From positions 62,001-126,000 of the forward strand of contig NZ_FPAB01000008.1 of the NCBI RefSeq assembly GCF_900116145.1: 64,000 bases of DNA, read 5' to 3'. Source of the DNA: Streptomyces harbinensis. GTDB taxonomy: Bacteria; Actinomycetota; Actinomycetes; Streptomycetales; Streptomycetaceae. Of the stretch, positions 27,587 through 36,520 are shown one piece after another. The notes under the pieces were generated by a model, which saw only the letters and a program-made list of their open reading frames with translations, was not told where the DNA came from and ran no database searches. The translations under genes and the position numbers were made by a program. Each line of letters begins with the position of its first letter. Positions within the stretch are counted from its first letter, which is position 1.

Positions 27587-30127
27587 CTAGTCGCCCTTTC
27601 TGACCAGGTCGGAGGCGGCCGGGGTGGGCGCGCCGCCGGAGTAGGTCACCCGCCACAGGGCGGATTCGCCGTCGGAGTTGAAGAAGCCGCGGCCGTAGTC
27701 GAGGACGTAGAGCGCGCCGTCGGGGCCGAACTTCCAGTCCATGAGGTTGCGGATGCCGCCCTGGCCGACCGGGATGATCTCCTTCAGCGGCTCGGCGTGG
27801 GTGGGCGGGGTGCCCGATCCGGTGGTGGCGGGATCCAGCAGCACCGCGTGGCGCGGCTGGACTCCGTCGTAGAAGTCGCCGATGAACCACTTGCCGTCCC
27901 AGTACTGTGGCCACTTGATGTCACTGGCCCGGTTCTCGTCGTACCGGTAGACGGGTCCGGTCATGGCCGCCTGGCCGCCGCCCCTGGCCCACGGCAGCCG
28001 GTAGAACTCCTCGTCCGCGTCGTAGGAGGGGATGCCGTTGGCATCGCGCGGGTAGTCGGGGCCGCCGCCGTTGGGGGCGTACCAGATGGAGACGGGGGTG
28101 ACCGGGGGAAGCTTCACCAGACCGTCGTTGTGCGGGGACTCGTTGCGCGGGGCGTCGCAGTCGTACCAGTCCAGCGGCTGGTCGGGGTCGGGCAGGTTGC
28201 GGTCCCGGTAGGGCTGCTTGTTGCCCATGCAGAACGGCCAGCCGAAGTTGCCCGGCTTCGTGATCGCGGTGAACGACTCGTACTTGGCCGGGCCCCAGGT
28301 GGTGCTGGGCTGCGAGGCGTCGGGGCCGACCCAGCCCGCGTAGAGCACGTCGGTCTGCCGGTCGACGAAGATCCGGGACGGGTTGCGGACGCCCATGGCG
28401 TAGATCTCGCCGCGGGTCTTGCCGCCGCCCTCGGCGGTCTCCTCGCCGGTGAACAGATTGCCCTCGGGGAGGGTGTACGTGCCGTCCTGCTCGGGGTGGA
28501 TGCGCAGGATCTTGCCGTTGAGGTTGTTGGTGTTGCCGGAGGTGCGGCGGGCGTCGGCGAAGGAGGTGCCGGCGAAGACCGGTTCGGGGTTGTTGCCGGA
28601 GTACCCGTCGGTGAAACCGGAGGAGTTGGTGTCGCCGGTGGCGATGTACAGGTTCTCCTTCGAGTCCCACGCCATGCCGCCGCCGGCGTGGCAGCAGCTG
28701 TGGATCTGCACCGGCCAGGACAGCAGGACCTTCTCCGAGGACAGGTCCAGCCTGCCGGTGGAGCGGTTGACGGTGAAGCGGGAGACCCGGCGCTCGGCGG
28801 TCCGCGTCTCGCGGTCGATCTCCGAGTGCGGTGTCCAGTGCAGGTAGATCCAGCCGTTGGTGGCGAACCGCGGGTCCAGCTCGATGCCGAGCAGGCCCTC
28901 CTCGGTCTTGATCAGTTCGCCGCCGCCGCCCTTGTTGCCGAAGACGGTGAGCGAGCCGACCAGCGAGGCCTCGCCGGTGCGCGGGTCCCAGACGTGGATC
29001 TCGCCCTCGCCCTTGCCGATGTCCGGGTCGTTCCAGTCGGTGACGACCGGGGCGCCGGCCGGGCCGCCGCCGCGTCCGATGTAGAAGACCCGGCCGTCGG
29101 GCGCGGTCACCAGGCCGTGCGGTTCGCCGATCTGGTCGTGCTGCCCCTGCTGGTTGGGCGGGGTCAGCCGCTCGGCGGCGTAGTTGGCGGTGACGGTCGC
29201 CTGGCAGTCGGCGCGGGCGACGCGGTTGGTCCAGCTGAGCGCGCCGCGCAGATGGTCGCGGAAGTCGGCCTCGCCCCAGGAGGCGACGGTGCCGCCCATG
29301 GCGGTGTAGAACGAGCGACCGCCCGCGTAGTCCTGGCACCAGGAGATGGGGTGGTCCGGGCCGTTGGCCGACTCGCCCGGCTTGTAGTCGAGTTCGCGGA
29401 CCCGGGCGACGGTGTGCACGTCACCGGTGGGGTTGGTCTCCCAGTTGAACCACCGGTCCAGGCGGCTCCACTCCTGCGGGAGCGAGGCGGTCGCCGGGTG
29501 CACCCGGTCACCGACCTCGACGGTGGCGCGCTGGGCGGCGGCGCCGCTGCCCTCGGCGGGCCGGGCGCCGATCAGGGCGCCGTACCAGTCCGAGTACGGC
29601 TCGGTGCGGGCCGCGTCGTGCACGCCGAGGAAGCCGCCGCCGGCGGCGAGGTAGGCCTGGAGGCCCAGTTCCTGCTCGGCGTCGAGCACGTCGCCCGGCC
29701 CGGTCAGGAAGACGACGGAGTTGAAGGTGCCCAGCCGGCGGCCGTCGGTGAACACCGAGGCGTCGGCCGTGGCTTCGACGGAGAACCGCTGTTGCGCCGG
29801 GCCGCTGCGCCCGATCGATTCGAGCGCGGCGATACCGGCGTCGACGGTCGGGGATTCGGCGCCGGCCGAGGCGTGGAAGATCAGCACCCGGACGTCGTCG
29901 CCGCCCGGTGGCTGCGGGAGATCGAGTGCCCGGGCCACGGATTCGGCGGAGGGCTGTGCGCTGGCCGGTCCGGCCTGCACGGCGCCGGCGGCCAGGACGC
30001 CGGACAGCAGGGCCGCCGCCCACATGCGCAGCCGGCGCGGGCGACCGGGCCGGCGGAGCCGGTCGCCCAGGGTGGATCTGTGCACCTGCTCCGAGTTTCT
30101 GGGACTGATATGCGGTGGTCGCCGCAT
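27587..30127 (-). CDS. Secreted ThuA-domain / PQQ-type sugar dehydrogenase fusion
   Basis: This exported protein of up to 846 residues has an Arg-rich signal peptide ending near ASAQ. An N-terminal ThuA-like domain follows (about 78-300; [19 protein letters not shown]). The C-terminal part is a soluble aldose/PQQ-dependent glucose dehydrogenase-type beta-propeller (about 330-840), with [39 protein letters not shown] and [12 protein letters not shown]. ThuA proteins act in disaccharide (trehalose) utilisation, and the propeller domain oxidises sugars. I took the ATG at 30127; a GTG at 30085 with CGGAG five bases upstream is a credible alternative. The gene is divergent from the small laccase and contiguous with the DUF1080 gene. 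Confidence 0.9.
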   Translation of the reverse strand: MRRPPHISPRNSEQVHRSTLGDRLRRPGRPRRLRMWAAALLSGVLAAGAVQAGPASAQPSAESVARALDLPQPPGGDDVRVLIFHASAGAESPTVDAGIAALESIGRSGPAQQRFSVEATADASVFTDGRRLGTFNSVVFLTGPGDVLDAEQELGLQAYLAAGGGFLGVHDAARTEPYSDWYGALIGARPAEGSGAAAQRATVEVGDRVHPATASLPQEWSRLDRWFNWETNPTGDVHTVARVRELDYKPGESANGPDHPISWCQDYAGGRSFYTAMGGTVASWGEADFRDHLRGALSWTNRVARADCQATVTANYAAERLTPPNQQGQHDQIGEPHGLVTAPDGRVFYIGRGGGPAGAPVVTDWNDPDIGKGEGEIHVWDPRTGEASLVGSLTVFGNKGGGGELIKTEEGLLGIELDPRFATNGWIYLHWTPHSEIDRETRTAERRVSRFTVNRSTGRLDLSSEKVLLSWPVQIHSCCHAGGGMAWDSKENLYIATGDTNSSGFTDGYSGNNPEPVFAGTSFADARRTSGNTNNLNGKILRIHPEQDGTYTLPEGNLFTGEETAEGGGKTRGEIYAMGVRNPSRIFVDRQTDVLYAGWVGPDASQPSTTWGPAKYESFTAITKPGNFGWPFCMGNKQPYRDRNLPDPDQPLDWYDCDAPRNESPHNDGLVKLPPVTPVSIWYAPNGGGPDYPRDANGIPSYDADEEFYRLPWARGGGQAAMTGPVYRYDENRASDIKWPQYWDGKWFIGDFYDGVQPRHAVLLDPATTGSGTPPTHAEPLKEIIPVGQGGIRNLMDWKFGPDGALYVLDYGRGFFNSDGESALWRVTYSGGAPTPAASDLVRKGD

Positions 30128-30309
30128 GTGCCACCCACTCTCACTGGTTCGGGATCAGCGAGCAAGGTAGACGCTTGTTCCTGTACCGCCAAGACCTTTG
30201 GACCAATCTCGCGAAACTTTGTCATGATCTGGATAAAGTCCCCGTGGACGGCTATGTTGTGCGGCGGCTCGTGCTCGAACTGGTGTCACAGTTGCAAGGA
30301 GTTGTGCCG
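30128..30309. promoter_or_regulatory. Divergent promoter region, laccase / ThuA gene
   Basis: This 182-bp stretch between two divergent secreted-protein genes is visibly richer in A and T than the flanking coding sequence, as expected for promoters. I see no confident -35/-10 pair and no clear operator. Confidence 0.45.
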
Positions 30310-31386
30310 ATGGATGCCGTGGCGGTCGGTAACGGAAGCAATGGGGCGAGTGAATCCGGGGAACCGGCCGGAGGGGGACGCGGCCCGGGCCGGCGGTCGG
30401 TCTTCTGGGGAGCGGCGGCACTGGCCGGCGCCGCCTCCCTGACGGCGGCCACCGCATCGGCGGGCTCGGCGGCCACCGGGTCGGTGACGGCCCGTACGGC
30501 ACAGGCGACCAAGCAGGTGCGGAACCTGAAGCTGTACATGGAGCGGCTGCCGGACGGCCGGATGGGCTACGGCACCGCGCCGGGCAAGGCGACGGTGCCC
30601 GGTCCGCTGATCGAGATGGTCGAGGGCGACACCCTGCACATCGAGGTCGAGAACCTCATGGACGTGGACGCGAGTTTGCATGTGCACGGGGTGGACTACG
30701 AGATATCGAGCGACGGGACCCGGATGACCCGCTCCCACGTTCCGCCGGGCGGCAAACGCACGTACACCTGGCGCTCGCACGCGCCGGGCCGGCGCGCGGA
30801 CGGCACCTGGCGCTCGGGCAGCGCCGGCTACTGGCAGTACCACGACCACGCGGTGGGCACCGACCACGGAACGGCCGGGGTGCGCAACGGGCTCTACGGG
30901 GCGCTGGTGGTGCGGCGCGCGGGCGATGTGCTGCCGGACCGGACGATCACCATCGTCTTCAACGACATGCTCACCAACAACCAGCGCAACGGCCCCGACT
31001 TCGAGGTGACGATGGGCGACCGGGTGGAGATCATCTCGATCACCCACGGCGAGTTGTACCACACCTTCCACATCCACGGGCACCGCTGGGCGGAGAACCG
31101 CACCGGGCTGCTGGAGGGACCGGACGACACCAGCCGCATCGTCGACAACAAGATCACCGGCCCGGGCGACTCCTTCGGCTTCCAGATCATCGCGGGCGAG
31201 GGCGTCGGACCGGGCGCGTGGATGTACCACTGCCATGTGCAGAGCCATTCGGACATGGGCATGGCCGGCCTGCTGCTGGTGAAGCGGCCGGACGGCACCA
31301 TCCCCGACTACCAGCACCACCATGCGGCCACCGGAGCGGACGGGGACCACGCGCCGTCCGATCACTCCGATCACTCCGGCCACTGA
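30310..31386 (+). CDS. Two-domain small laccase (multicopper oxidase), Tat-exported
   Basis: This 358-residue protein is a small, two-cupredoxin-domain laccase of the Streptomyces SLAC type, active as a trimer outside the cell. Copper ligands are visible in [20 protein letters not shown] and the type-1/trinuclear loop [16 protein letters not shown] twin-arginine motif RRSVFWG at residues 28-34 precedes a hydrophobic Ala-rich stretch, pointing to Tat export of folded, copper-loaded enzyme. The C-terminus is His/Asp-rich. The ATG at 30310 has AAGGAG at optimal spacing. The open frame continues upstream, but only across the promoter region and the divergent gene. It oxidises phenols with oxygen as acceptor. 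Confidence 0.94.
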   Translation: MDAVAVGNGSNGASESGEPAGGGRGPGRRSVFWGAAALAGAASLTAATASAGSAATGSVTARTAQATKQVRNLKLYMERLPDGRMGYGTAPGKATVPGPLIEMVEGDTLHIEVENLMDVDASLHVHGVDYEISSDGTRMTRSHVPPGGKRTYTWRSHAPGRRADGTWRSGSAGYWQYHDHAVGTDHGTAGVRNGLYGALVVRRAGDVLPDRTITIVFNDMLTNNQRNGPDFEVTMGDRVEIISITHGELYHTFHIHGHRWAENRTGLLEGPDDTSRIVDNKITGPGDSFGFQIIAGEGVGPGAWMYHCHVQSHSDMGMAGLLLVKRPDGTIPDYQHHHAATGADGDHAPSDHSDHSGH

Positions 31387-31397
31387 CGGTCCGCGCC

Positions 31398-31433
31398 CCG
31401 GGCCCGGCCCGCCGCGCGGCGGGCCGGGCCCGG
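31398..31433. terminator. 36-bp perfect palindrome, terminator
   Basis: Two 17-base arms, beginning CCGGGCCCGG and ending CCGGGCCCGG, pair perfectly around a central CG, 12 bp after the laccase stop. This is a very stable GC hairpin that should end laccase transcription before the TetR promoter. Confidence 0.75.
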
Positions 31434-31502
31434 AAGCAGCACGGGGCAGGAGCAGCGACGGACGCGGCGCCGCCCGGCGCGGGACCGGGCTTCCCTGTTT
31501 TC

Positions 31503-31520
31503 GTCCGATCGGACTAGAAT
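31503..31520 (+). promoter_or_regulatory. TetR-gene promoter and palindromic operator
   Basis: The perfect 12-bp palindrome GTCCGATCGGAC (31503-31514) directly abuts TAGAAT (31515-31520), a near-ideal Streptomyces -10 hexamer. The ATG follows six bases later, so the transcript is probably leaderless. The palindrome occupies the promoter spacer, consistent with autorepression by the TetR product. Confidence 0.65.
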
Positions 31521-31526
31521 CTGTCC

Positions 31527-32153
31527 ATGCAGTCCAATCCTGAGCCGGCCGGACGGAAGAAGCCGTCGTTCATCGAGCAGGCGCGCCGTACCCAGATCGT
31601 GGACGCCGCCGCCGAGGTGGTGGCGGAAGTGGGGTACGCGCGCACCTCGTTCGCACGGATCGCGGAGAAGGCCGGCATCAGCAAGGGGGTGATCACCTAC
31701 CACTTCGACAGCAAGGACGAGATCCTCCGGCAGGTCGTGACCCGGTTCTTCGACCAGGGCTGGCAGCACATGGAGGACCGGATCTCGGCGGCGGAGAGCG
31801 CCGCCGGGCAGGTGCGGGCGTGGATCGGCTCCCAGCTGGAGTTCTTCGGGGCCCATCGCACCCAGTTCCTCGCCATGAGCGACATCATGGCCAACCACCG
31901 CACCGAGGACGGCTCCCACGCCTACGCGAGCGAACTGGCCGAGGAAGTGAGCGCGCTCGCCGAGATCCTCGCCCGGGGCCAGCGCGACGGCGAGATGCGG
32001 CCGTTCGACCCGCACAGCTTCGCCACCATGATCCTGCACTGCACCAATGGCGTCCTGGAGTCCTGGGCCATGGACCCCGGCATCGATCTGGCCACCGAAT
32101 CCGCCGCGCTCCTGGACTTCATCGGCCACGCCATCGGCAGGGAGCCGTCATGA
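31527..32153 (+). CDS. TetR-family transcriptional regulator
   Basis: This 208-residue regulator has an N-terminal TetR helix-turn-helix with RRTQIVDAAAEVVAEVGYARTS, IAEKAGISKGVITYHF and the start of the ligand domain at SKDEILRQVV. The C-terminal helices resemble the common TetR ligand-binding core. It heads an operon with two PH-domain membrane proteins; its stop overlaps the next start (ATGA). It probably represses its own operon through the palindrome in its promoter. The ligand is unknown; a membrane-stress or lipophilic inducer would fit the partners but is inference. Confidence 0.93.
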   Translation: MQSNPEPAGRKKPSFIEQARRTQIVDAAAEVVAEVGYARTSFARIAEKAGISKGVITYHFDSKDEILRQVVTRFFDQGWQHMEDRISAAESAAGQVRAWIGSQLEFFGAHRTQFLAMSDIMANHRTEDGSHAYASELAEEVSALAEILARGQRDGEMRPFDPHSFATMILHCTNGVLESWAMDPGIDLATESAALLDFIGHAIGREPS

Positions 32154-32662
32154 GCCCTTCGCCGGACGACCGCGCCTCCCGCACCCTCCGGCCGCCCGAG
32201 CACCGGGTCGAGCGGCGGGCCATCGGCTGGTGGATGTTGCAATCGCTGCTGCTCACCGGCCCGCTCCTGGCCGCCTCCGTGCTCGCCCTCCTGTGGTGGG
32301 AAGGGGCACGCCCCTGGCCGGCGGTTGCCGTCGCGCTCTCGGCGGTGCTGCTGGTCGTGGGCGCGGTGATCGAGCCGCTGTGGCGGTACCGGGTCCATCG
32401 CTGGGAGACCACCGACACGGCCGTCTACGCGCGCACCGGATGGCTGGTGCGCGAGTGGCGGGCCGCACCGCTGTCCCGGGTGCAGACGGTGGACGCCGTC
32501 CAGGGACCACTCGAACAGTTCCTGGGTCTGTCGACGCTGCGGGTGACCACCGCGTCGTCGCGGGGGGCCATCGACATCGGCGGGCTGGACAAGCGGACGG
32601 CGGCCCGGGTGGCCGACGAACTCACCCGCGTCGCCGAACTGGTCCCCGGTGATGCCACATGA
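32150..32662 (+). CDS. Bacterial PH-domain membrane protein (YdbS-like)
   Basis: This 170-residue protein has two hydrophobic segments near the N-terminus (about residues 28-70). A single bacterial PH domain (DUF304/bPH_2) follows, with WETTDTAVYARTGWLVREWR, PLSRVQTVDAVQGPLEQFLGL and LRVTTASS. It overlaps the upstream tetR by ATGA and the downstream bPH protein by ATGA. Family members act in pairs at the membrane; the biochemical role is not well defined. Confidence 0.88.
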   Translation: MSPSPDDRASRTLRPPEHRVERRAIGWWMLQSLLLTGPLLAASVLALLWWEGARPWPAVAVALSAVLLVVGAVIEPLWRYRVHRWETTDTAVYARTGWLVREWRAAPLSRVQTVDAVQGPLEQFLGLSTLRVTTASSRGAIDIGGLDKRTAARVADELTRVAELVPGDAT

Positions 32663-34338
32663 GGCCGCCCGAGCAGGCGCCGCGCAGACCGCCGTCCGGG
32701 GCCGGCACCCCCGGCGCGCCGTGGCAGCGGCTCAGCACCCGGGTGATCTGGGTGGACCTCGTGCAGAGCGTCGCGTCACTGCTGCCCGCCGTGGTGGCCC
32801 TCGCGGTGTTCGGCGTCGCGCCCGGCAGCGGGCAGCTGTGGCCCCTGATCGGGTTCGCCGCCTTCGGCGTCCTCGGGGCGATCGCCGACGCGCTCCGCTG
32901 GGCTTTCACCCGGTACCGGATCACCGCCTCGCACGTCGAGGTGAAGACCGGCGTGTTCCTCCGCGTGGAGCGGTCGATCCGGCGCGACCGCATCCGCAAC
33001 GTGGACATCGAGGCCAGACCGCGGCACCGCCTCTTCGGGCTGCGCGTGGTGAACATCGGCGCCGGACAGCAAGCCGCCGAGGGCGAGTCCGCACTGGCGC
33101 TCGACGCCGTGAGCACGGCGGACGCCCGGGCGCTCCAGGACCGCCTGCTGCGGATGACCGACGCGACCGCCGAGCCGGACGGTGCGGCGCCCGCGGGCGA
33201 GGAGGCGACCCGGACGGAGGGGACGGCACCCCTGGCGGTGCTCGCGCGGTTCCGTCCCGGCTGGGTCGTGTACCACATGATGAGTGTCTGGGCGTACGTT
33301 CTCGCTCTCGGGTTCGGCTGGGGGATCTTCTGGCTGCTGGGCAGTTCCGGGGTGGACGTCACCGGCTTCGTCGCCGGGCTGCTGGACTGGGAGGCCATCG
33401 GCTGGGCCGGCACCGTCGCCATCGCCTTCCTCGCGGTCACCCTCTTCGGCGTCATCGGTCTGGCGGTGAACTACTTCGCCGAGTACGGGAACTTCGAGCT
33501 GGCGAGGGTCCGAGGCACGGAGGGCACGCTGTTGCGGACCCGTCAGGGACTGTTCACGACGCGGGAGGTGAACCGCGACGAGAGCCGCATCCGGGGGGTG
33601 CAGCTCTCCGAACCGCTCCTGTGGCGCTGGCTGCGCGCATGCGACACCAGCGTGATCACCACCGGGCTCAGCATGTGGTCGATGGCCCGGCCCGCCGCCG
33701 TCCTGCCGCGCGGTCCGGTGACCGTGGCGCGGCGCGTCGCGGCCGAGGTGCTGGGCGGCGAGAGCCCCTGGGCCGTCTCACCGAAAGCGCACCCGGCGGC
33801 GGCCCTGCGGCGCCGCCTGTGGTGGGCCACCCTCTTCACCGCCGCCGTCGGGCTGGCGCTGCTGGGCACGGCCGCGGCCGGGCTCCTGCCGTACACGGCG
33901 CTCTGGGCGGCAGCCGCGCTGTGGCCGTGCGCGCTGGGCGCGGCGTTCGTCGCCTACCGTGCGCTCGGCCACGCGGTCACCGGGCCCTATCTCGTCATGA
34001 GGTCCGGTCTGGTCCATCGCTCCACCACCGTGCTGCGCCGCTCGGCGGTGAGCACCATCGTGATCCGCGAGTCGCTCCTGCAACGCCGGCTCGGGCTGCG
34101 GAGCGTCTCGGCGATGACGGCCGCGGGGTACGGCGGCTACGACCTCCCCGACCTGGACGCGGACGAGAGTGTGGCCTTCGCCGTCCACGCCGCCCCGGGG
34201 GTGCTCGATCCCTTTCTCGTCCGCCCCCGCGACGGCGCGCCCCCGGAGGACGAACGCCCACCCGGTGCCGGCGGTGCGCGACCGGCCCCGCGCTCCGGCG
34301 TCAGCGGCCCAGCCGCGGCTCCGCCCGGGAACACCTGA
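32659..34338 (+). CDS. Bacterial PH-domain membrane protein (YdbT-like)
   Basis: This 559-residue membrane protein is the larger partner of a YdbS/YdbT pair, with several hydrophobic helices (near residues 38-80, 205-270 and 390-440). It contains repeated bPH_2 domains; examples are YRITASHVEVKTGVFLRVER, GLFTTREVNRDESRIRGVQL and VMRSGLVHRSTTVLRRSAVS. The C-terminal 45 residues are Pro/Gly-rich and probably disordered. It is translationally coupled to the YdbS-like gene and lies in the TetR-headed operon. A membrane-organising role is plausible but not shown by the sequence. Confidence 0.87.
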   Translation: MRPPEQAPRRPPSGAGTPGAPWQRLSTRVIWVDLVQSVASLLPAVVALAVFGVAPGSGQLWPLIGFAAFGVLGAIADALRWAFTRYRITASHVEVKTGVFLRVERSIRRDRIRNVDIEARPRHRLFGLRVVNIGAGQQAAEGESALALDAVSTADARALQDRLLRMTDATAEPDGAAPAGEEATRTEGTAPLAVLARFRPGWVVYHMMSVWAYVLALGFGWGIFWLLGSSGVDVTGFVAGLLDWEAIGWAGTVAIAFLAVTLFGVIGLAVNYFAEYGNFELARVRGTEGTLLRTRQGLFTTREVNRDESRIRGVQLSEPLLWRWLRACDTSVITTGLSMWSMARPAAVLPRGPVTVARRVAAEVLGGESPWAVSPKAHPAAALRRRLWWATLFTAAVGLALLGTAAAGLLPYTALWAAAALWPCALGAAFVAYRALGHAVTGPYLVMRSGLVHRSTTVLRRSAVSTIVIRESLLQRRLGLRSVSAMTAAGYGGYDLPDLDADESVAFAVHAAPGVLDPFLVRPRDGAPPEDERPPGAGGARPAPRSGVSGPAAAPPGNT

Positions 34339-34492
34339 CCGATCCGTGCCGCGCGGGCCGTCCCGGCCGGGCGCGTGCGGCGCGGGAGCGCCGAAGCGGG
34401 ACCCGTGGCCCGCTCCCCCGGCTACGGTCGTCCGGGGGCCGGCCGGCGGGCGGGGCCCCGGACGACACGGACGAGGAAGGGATCCGGAGATC

Positions 34493-34828
34493 GTGACCTA
34501 CTGCGAGCGCCACGAGATCAGCTACTGCGCCGACTGCGAACCCGACGGCCGGTTGCGGCGGGCCGGGGAGCGGCACTCCGGTGCGCCCGGCGACTGGAGC
34601 AGATGGCCGGCCGGCACGATCATCGTCCACCGGAGCCGCAAGGCCCATCTGCCCGGCTGCCAGCACCTGAACGACCAGGACGTCCGGGAGCCGGTCTACG
34701 GCTGGGTCACCGACCCCCCGGCCGGCGCCTGGCGGCGGATCTCGCCCGCCGGCCCGCTCCGGGCGGTCGAGGGGAACACCGGGCTCAGTGCGGTCAGCCG
34801 CTGTCAGGACTGTGACGCGACGCAGTGA
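34493..34828 (+). CDS. Small Cys/His-rich protein of unknown function
   Basis: I do not recognise this 111-residue protein. It has metal-ligand-like spacing: Cys4, His7, Cys12 and Cys15 in CERHEISYCADC, then HLPGCQH in the middle and CQDC at the C-terminus. A zinc ribbon or zinc finger is therefore plausible. The GTG start at 34493 is preceded by CGGAG; the frame extends upstream but without protein-like character. It sits alone, 154 bp after the PH-domain genes and convergent with matB, with a shared hairpin between the two stops. Codon use is typical for the region. Confidence 0.7.
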   Translation: MTYCERHEISYCADCEPDGRLRRAGERHSGAPGDWSRWPAGTIIVHRSRKAHLPGCQHLNDQDVREPVYGWVTDPPAGAWRRISPAGPLRAVEGNTGLSAVSRCQDCDATQ

Positions 34829-34836
34829 CGGCGGCC

Positions 34837-34870
34837 CCCGGACGGGCGGCGCGGGCGCCGTCCGTCCGGG
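34837..34870. terminator. Bidirectional hairpin terminator
   Basis: Fifteen-base arms (34837-34851 and 34856-34870), with 14 Watson-Crick pairs and one G-T wobble, enclose a CGGG loop. The hairpin sits between the convergent small Cys-rich gene and matB and touches the matB stop codon. Confidence 0.72.
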
Positions 34871-36394
34871 TCAGGCGTCCGACCCGGTGAACAGGTCCCG
34901 GTAGCGCTCGCGCAGCGCGGCCTTCTGCACCTTGCCCATGACGTTGCGCGGCAGCCTGTCGAGCAGCCGGATCGCGCGCGGGTGTTTGAAGCGGGCGAGG
35001 TCACCGGCGACGGCCTCCAGCAGTTCGCGCTCGGTGGGCTCCTCCCCCGGTGCCGGGACGACGACGGCGACCACCGTCTCGCCGAAGTCGGGATGGGGTA
35101 CGCCGATCACGGCGGACTCCGCCACCTTGGGGTGGGCGTCCAGCAGTTCCTCGATCTCCTTGGGGTAGACGTTGTAGCCGCCGGAGATCACCAGGTCCTT
35201 CGCCCGGCCGACGATGCTCAGATAGCCGTCCTCGTCGAAGCGGCCCAGGTCACCGGTGATGAAGAAGCCGTCCGGCCGGAACTCGGCCGCGGTCTTCCCG
35301 GGCATCCGCCAGTAGCCGGAGAAGACGTTGGGCCCGCGCACCTCGATGCTGCCGGCCTCGCCGTCCGCAAGCCGTTCCCCGGTGTCGGCGTCCACCACCC
35401 GGACCTCGGTGCCGGGCAGCGGTTTCCCGACGGTGCCGGGCTTGCGGGGTCCGCCGGTGAGGGGGTTGGTGGTGTTCATGTTCGTCTCGGTCATCCCGTA
35501 GCGCTCCACGATGGCGTGGCCGGTCCTGGCTTCGAACGCCCTGTGGTCGTGCGCGAGCAGCGGTGCCGAGCCGGAGACGAACAGCCGCATGCCGGCGCAG
35601 CTCTCCCGGGTGAGTCCTCCGCTCCTCAGCAGCCGGGTGTAGAAGGTGGGGACGCCCATGAGGACGGTGGCCCGGGGCAGCAGTGCGGTGATCGCCGCGG
35701 CGTCGAAGGACGGCAGGTAGTACATCGAGGCTCCGGCCACCAGCGTCATGTTGACGGCGACGAAGAGACCGTGGACGTGGAAGATGGGCAGGGCGTGGAT
35801 CAGCCGGTCCTCGGCGGTGTACTGCCAGGCGTCCAGCAGCGCCCGGCAGTTGGAGGTCAGATTGCCGTGGGTGAGCACCGCGCCCTTGGAACGTCCGGTG
35901 GTCCCGGAGGTGTAGAGGATCGCCGCCGGGTCCCCGTCCGCCACCGGGTGGACGGCCTCGTGGCGGTCCGTGCCGGACAGCAGCGTGCCGTCGCCCTCGG
36001 TGCCCAGGGTTTCCACCACGAGGCCCGCGGTGCGGCGGGCCGGGTACCGCTGCTCCCCGCCGGGCGCCAGGACGAGGACGCGTGGCTCGGCGTCGTCGAG
36101 GAAGTAGTCCGTCTCGGCGCCGGTGTAGGCGGTGTTGAGCGGCAGGAAGACGCCGCCGAGCTGGAGCGTCGCCAGATACAGGGCGACGGCCTCGGGTGAC
36201 TTCCCGACCTGCGCGGCCACCCGGTCCCCCGGTGTGACGCCGGCGGCGACCAGCCGGGCGGCGATCCGCTGGACGGTCAGCCCGGTCTCGCGGTAGGTGA
36301 TCCGCCGGCCGCCGGGCAGGTCGAAGAGCGTCTTCTCCGGTGCCCGCGCCGCCTGTTCGGCGAAGGATCGGTGGATGGTCGGGCAGCGGGCCAT
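34871..36394 (-). CDS. matB: Malonyl-CoA synthetase (MatB-type acyl-CoA ligase)
   Basis: This 507-residue ANL-superfamily ligase has the phosphate loop YTSGTTGRSKG, the MatB-type substrate/ATP region YGMTETNMNT followed by RKPGTVGKPLPG, the hinge TGDLG and the catalytic lysine in NVMGKVQK. MatB activates free malonate (and often methylmalonate) to the CoA thioester with ATP. The ATG at 36394 has GAGAGGA upstream. An IclR regulator lies directly upstream in the same direction. It could recycle malonate or supply extender units; no polyketide synthase is in the window, so a link to the neighbouring clusters is speculative. Confidence 0.92.
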   Translation of the reverse strand: MARCPTIHRSFAEQAARAPEKTLFDLPGGRRITYRETGLTVQRIAARLVAAGVTPGDRVAAQVGKSPEAVALYLATLQLGGVFLPLNTAYTGAETDYFLDDAEPRVLVLAPGGEQRYPARRTAGLVVETLGTEGDGTLLSGTDRHEAVHPVADGDPAAILYTSGTTGRSKGAVLTHGNLTSNCRALLDAWQYTAEDRLIHALPIFHVHGLFVAVNMTLVAGASMYYLPSFDAAAITALLPRATVLMGVPTFYTRLLRSGGLTRESCAGMRLFVSGSAPLLAHDHRAFEARTGHAIVERYGMTETNMNTTNPLTGGPRKPGTVGKPLPGTEVRVVDADTGERLADGEAGSIEVRGPNVFSGYWRMPGKTAAEFRPDGFFITGDLGRFDEDGYLSIVGRAKDLVISGGYNVYPKEIEELLDAHPKVAESAVIGVPHPDFGETVVAVVVPAPGEEPTERELLEAVAGDLARFKHPRAIRLLDRLPRNVMGKVQKAALRERYRDLFTGSDA

Positions 36395-36426
36395 CGGGGA
36401 CGTTCCTCTCGTGTCGTGCGGGCGGC

Positions 36427-36441
36427 GCACCGTGCCGGTGC
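36427..36441. promoter_or_regulatory. Inverted repeat upstream of matB (possible IclR operator)
   Basis: GCACCG and CGGTGC are separated by three bases, 33 bp upstream of the matB start and just beyond the iclR stop. The position suits an operator, but the assignment rests on symmetry alone. Confidence 0.35.
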
Positions 36442-36520
36442 GGACGGCCCGTACCTCCCTCGTGCCCCACCTTGGTATGCCGCACGGGCCCCGATGTCCA
36501 CCACGCCGGGCGGCCGGTGG

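Noticed and set aside
30115-30309. N-terminal extension of the laccase frame
   Set aside because: The extension overlaps the divergent gene and promoter and would bury the Tat signal; the ATG at 30310 has a good ribosome site.
25289-30442. A 1717-codon plus-strand frame across the ThuA and DUF1080 genes
   Set aside because: Its composition is Gly/Val/Asp-rich without motifs, and the minus strand encodes recognisable secreted domains across the same bases.
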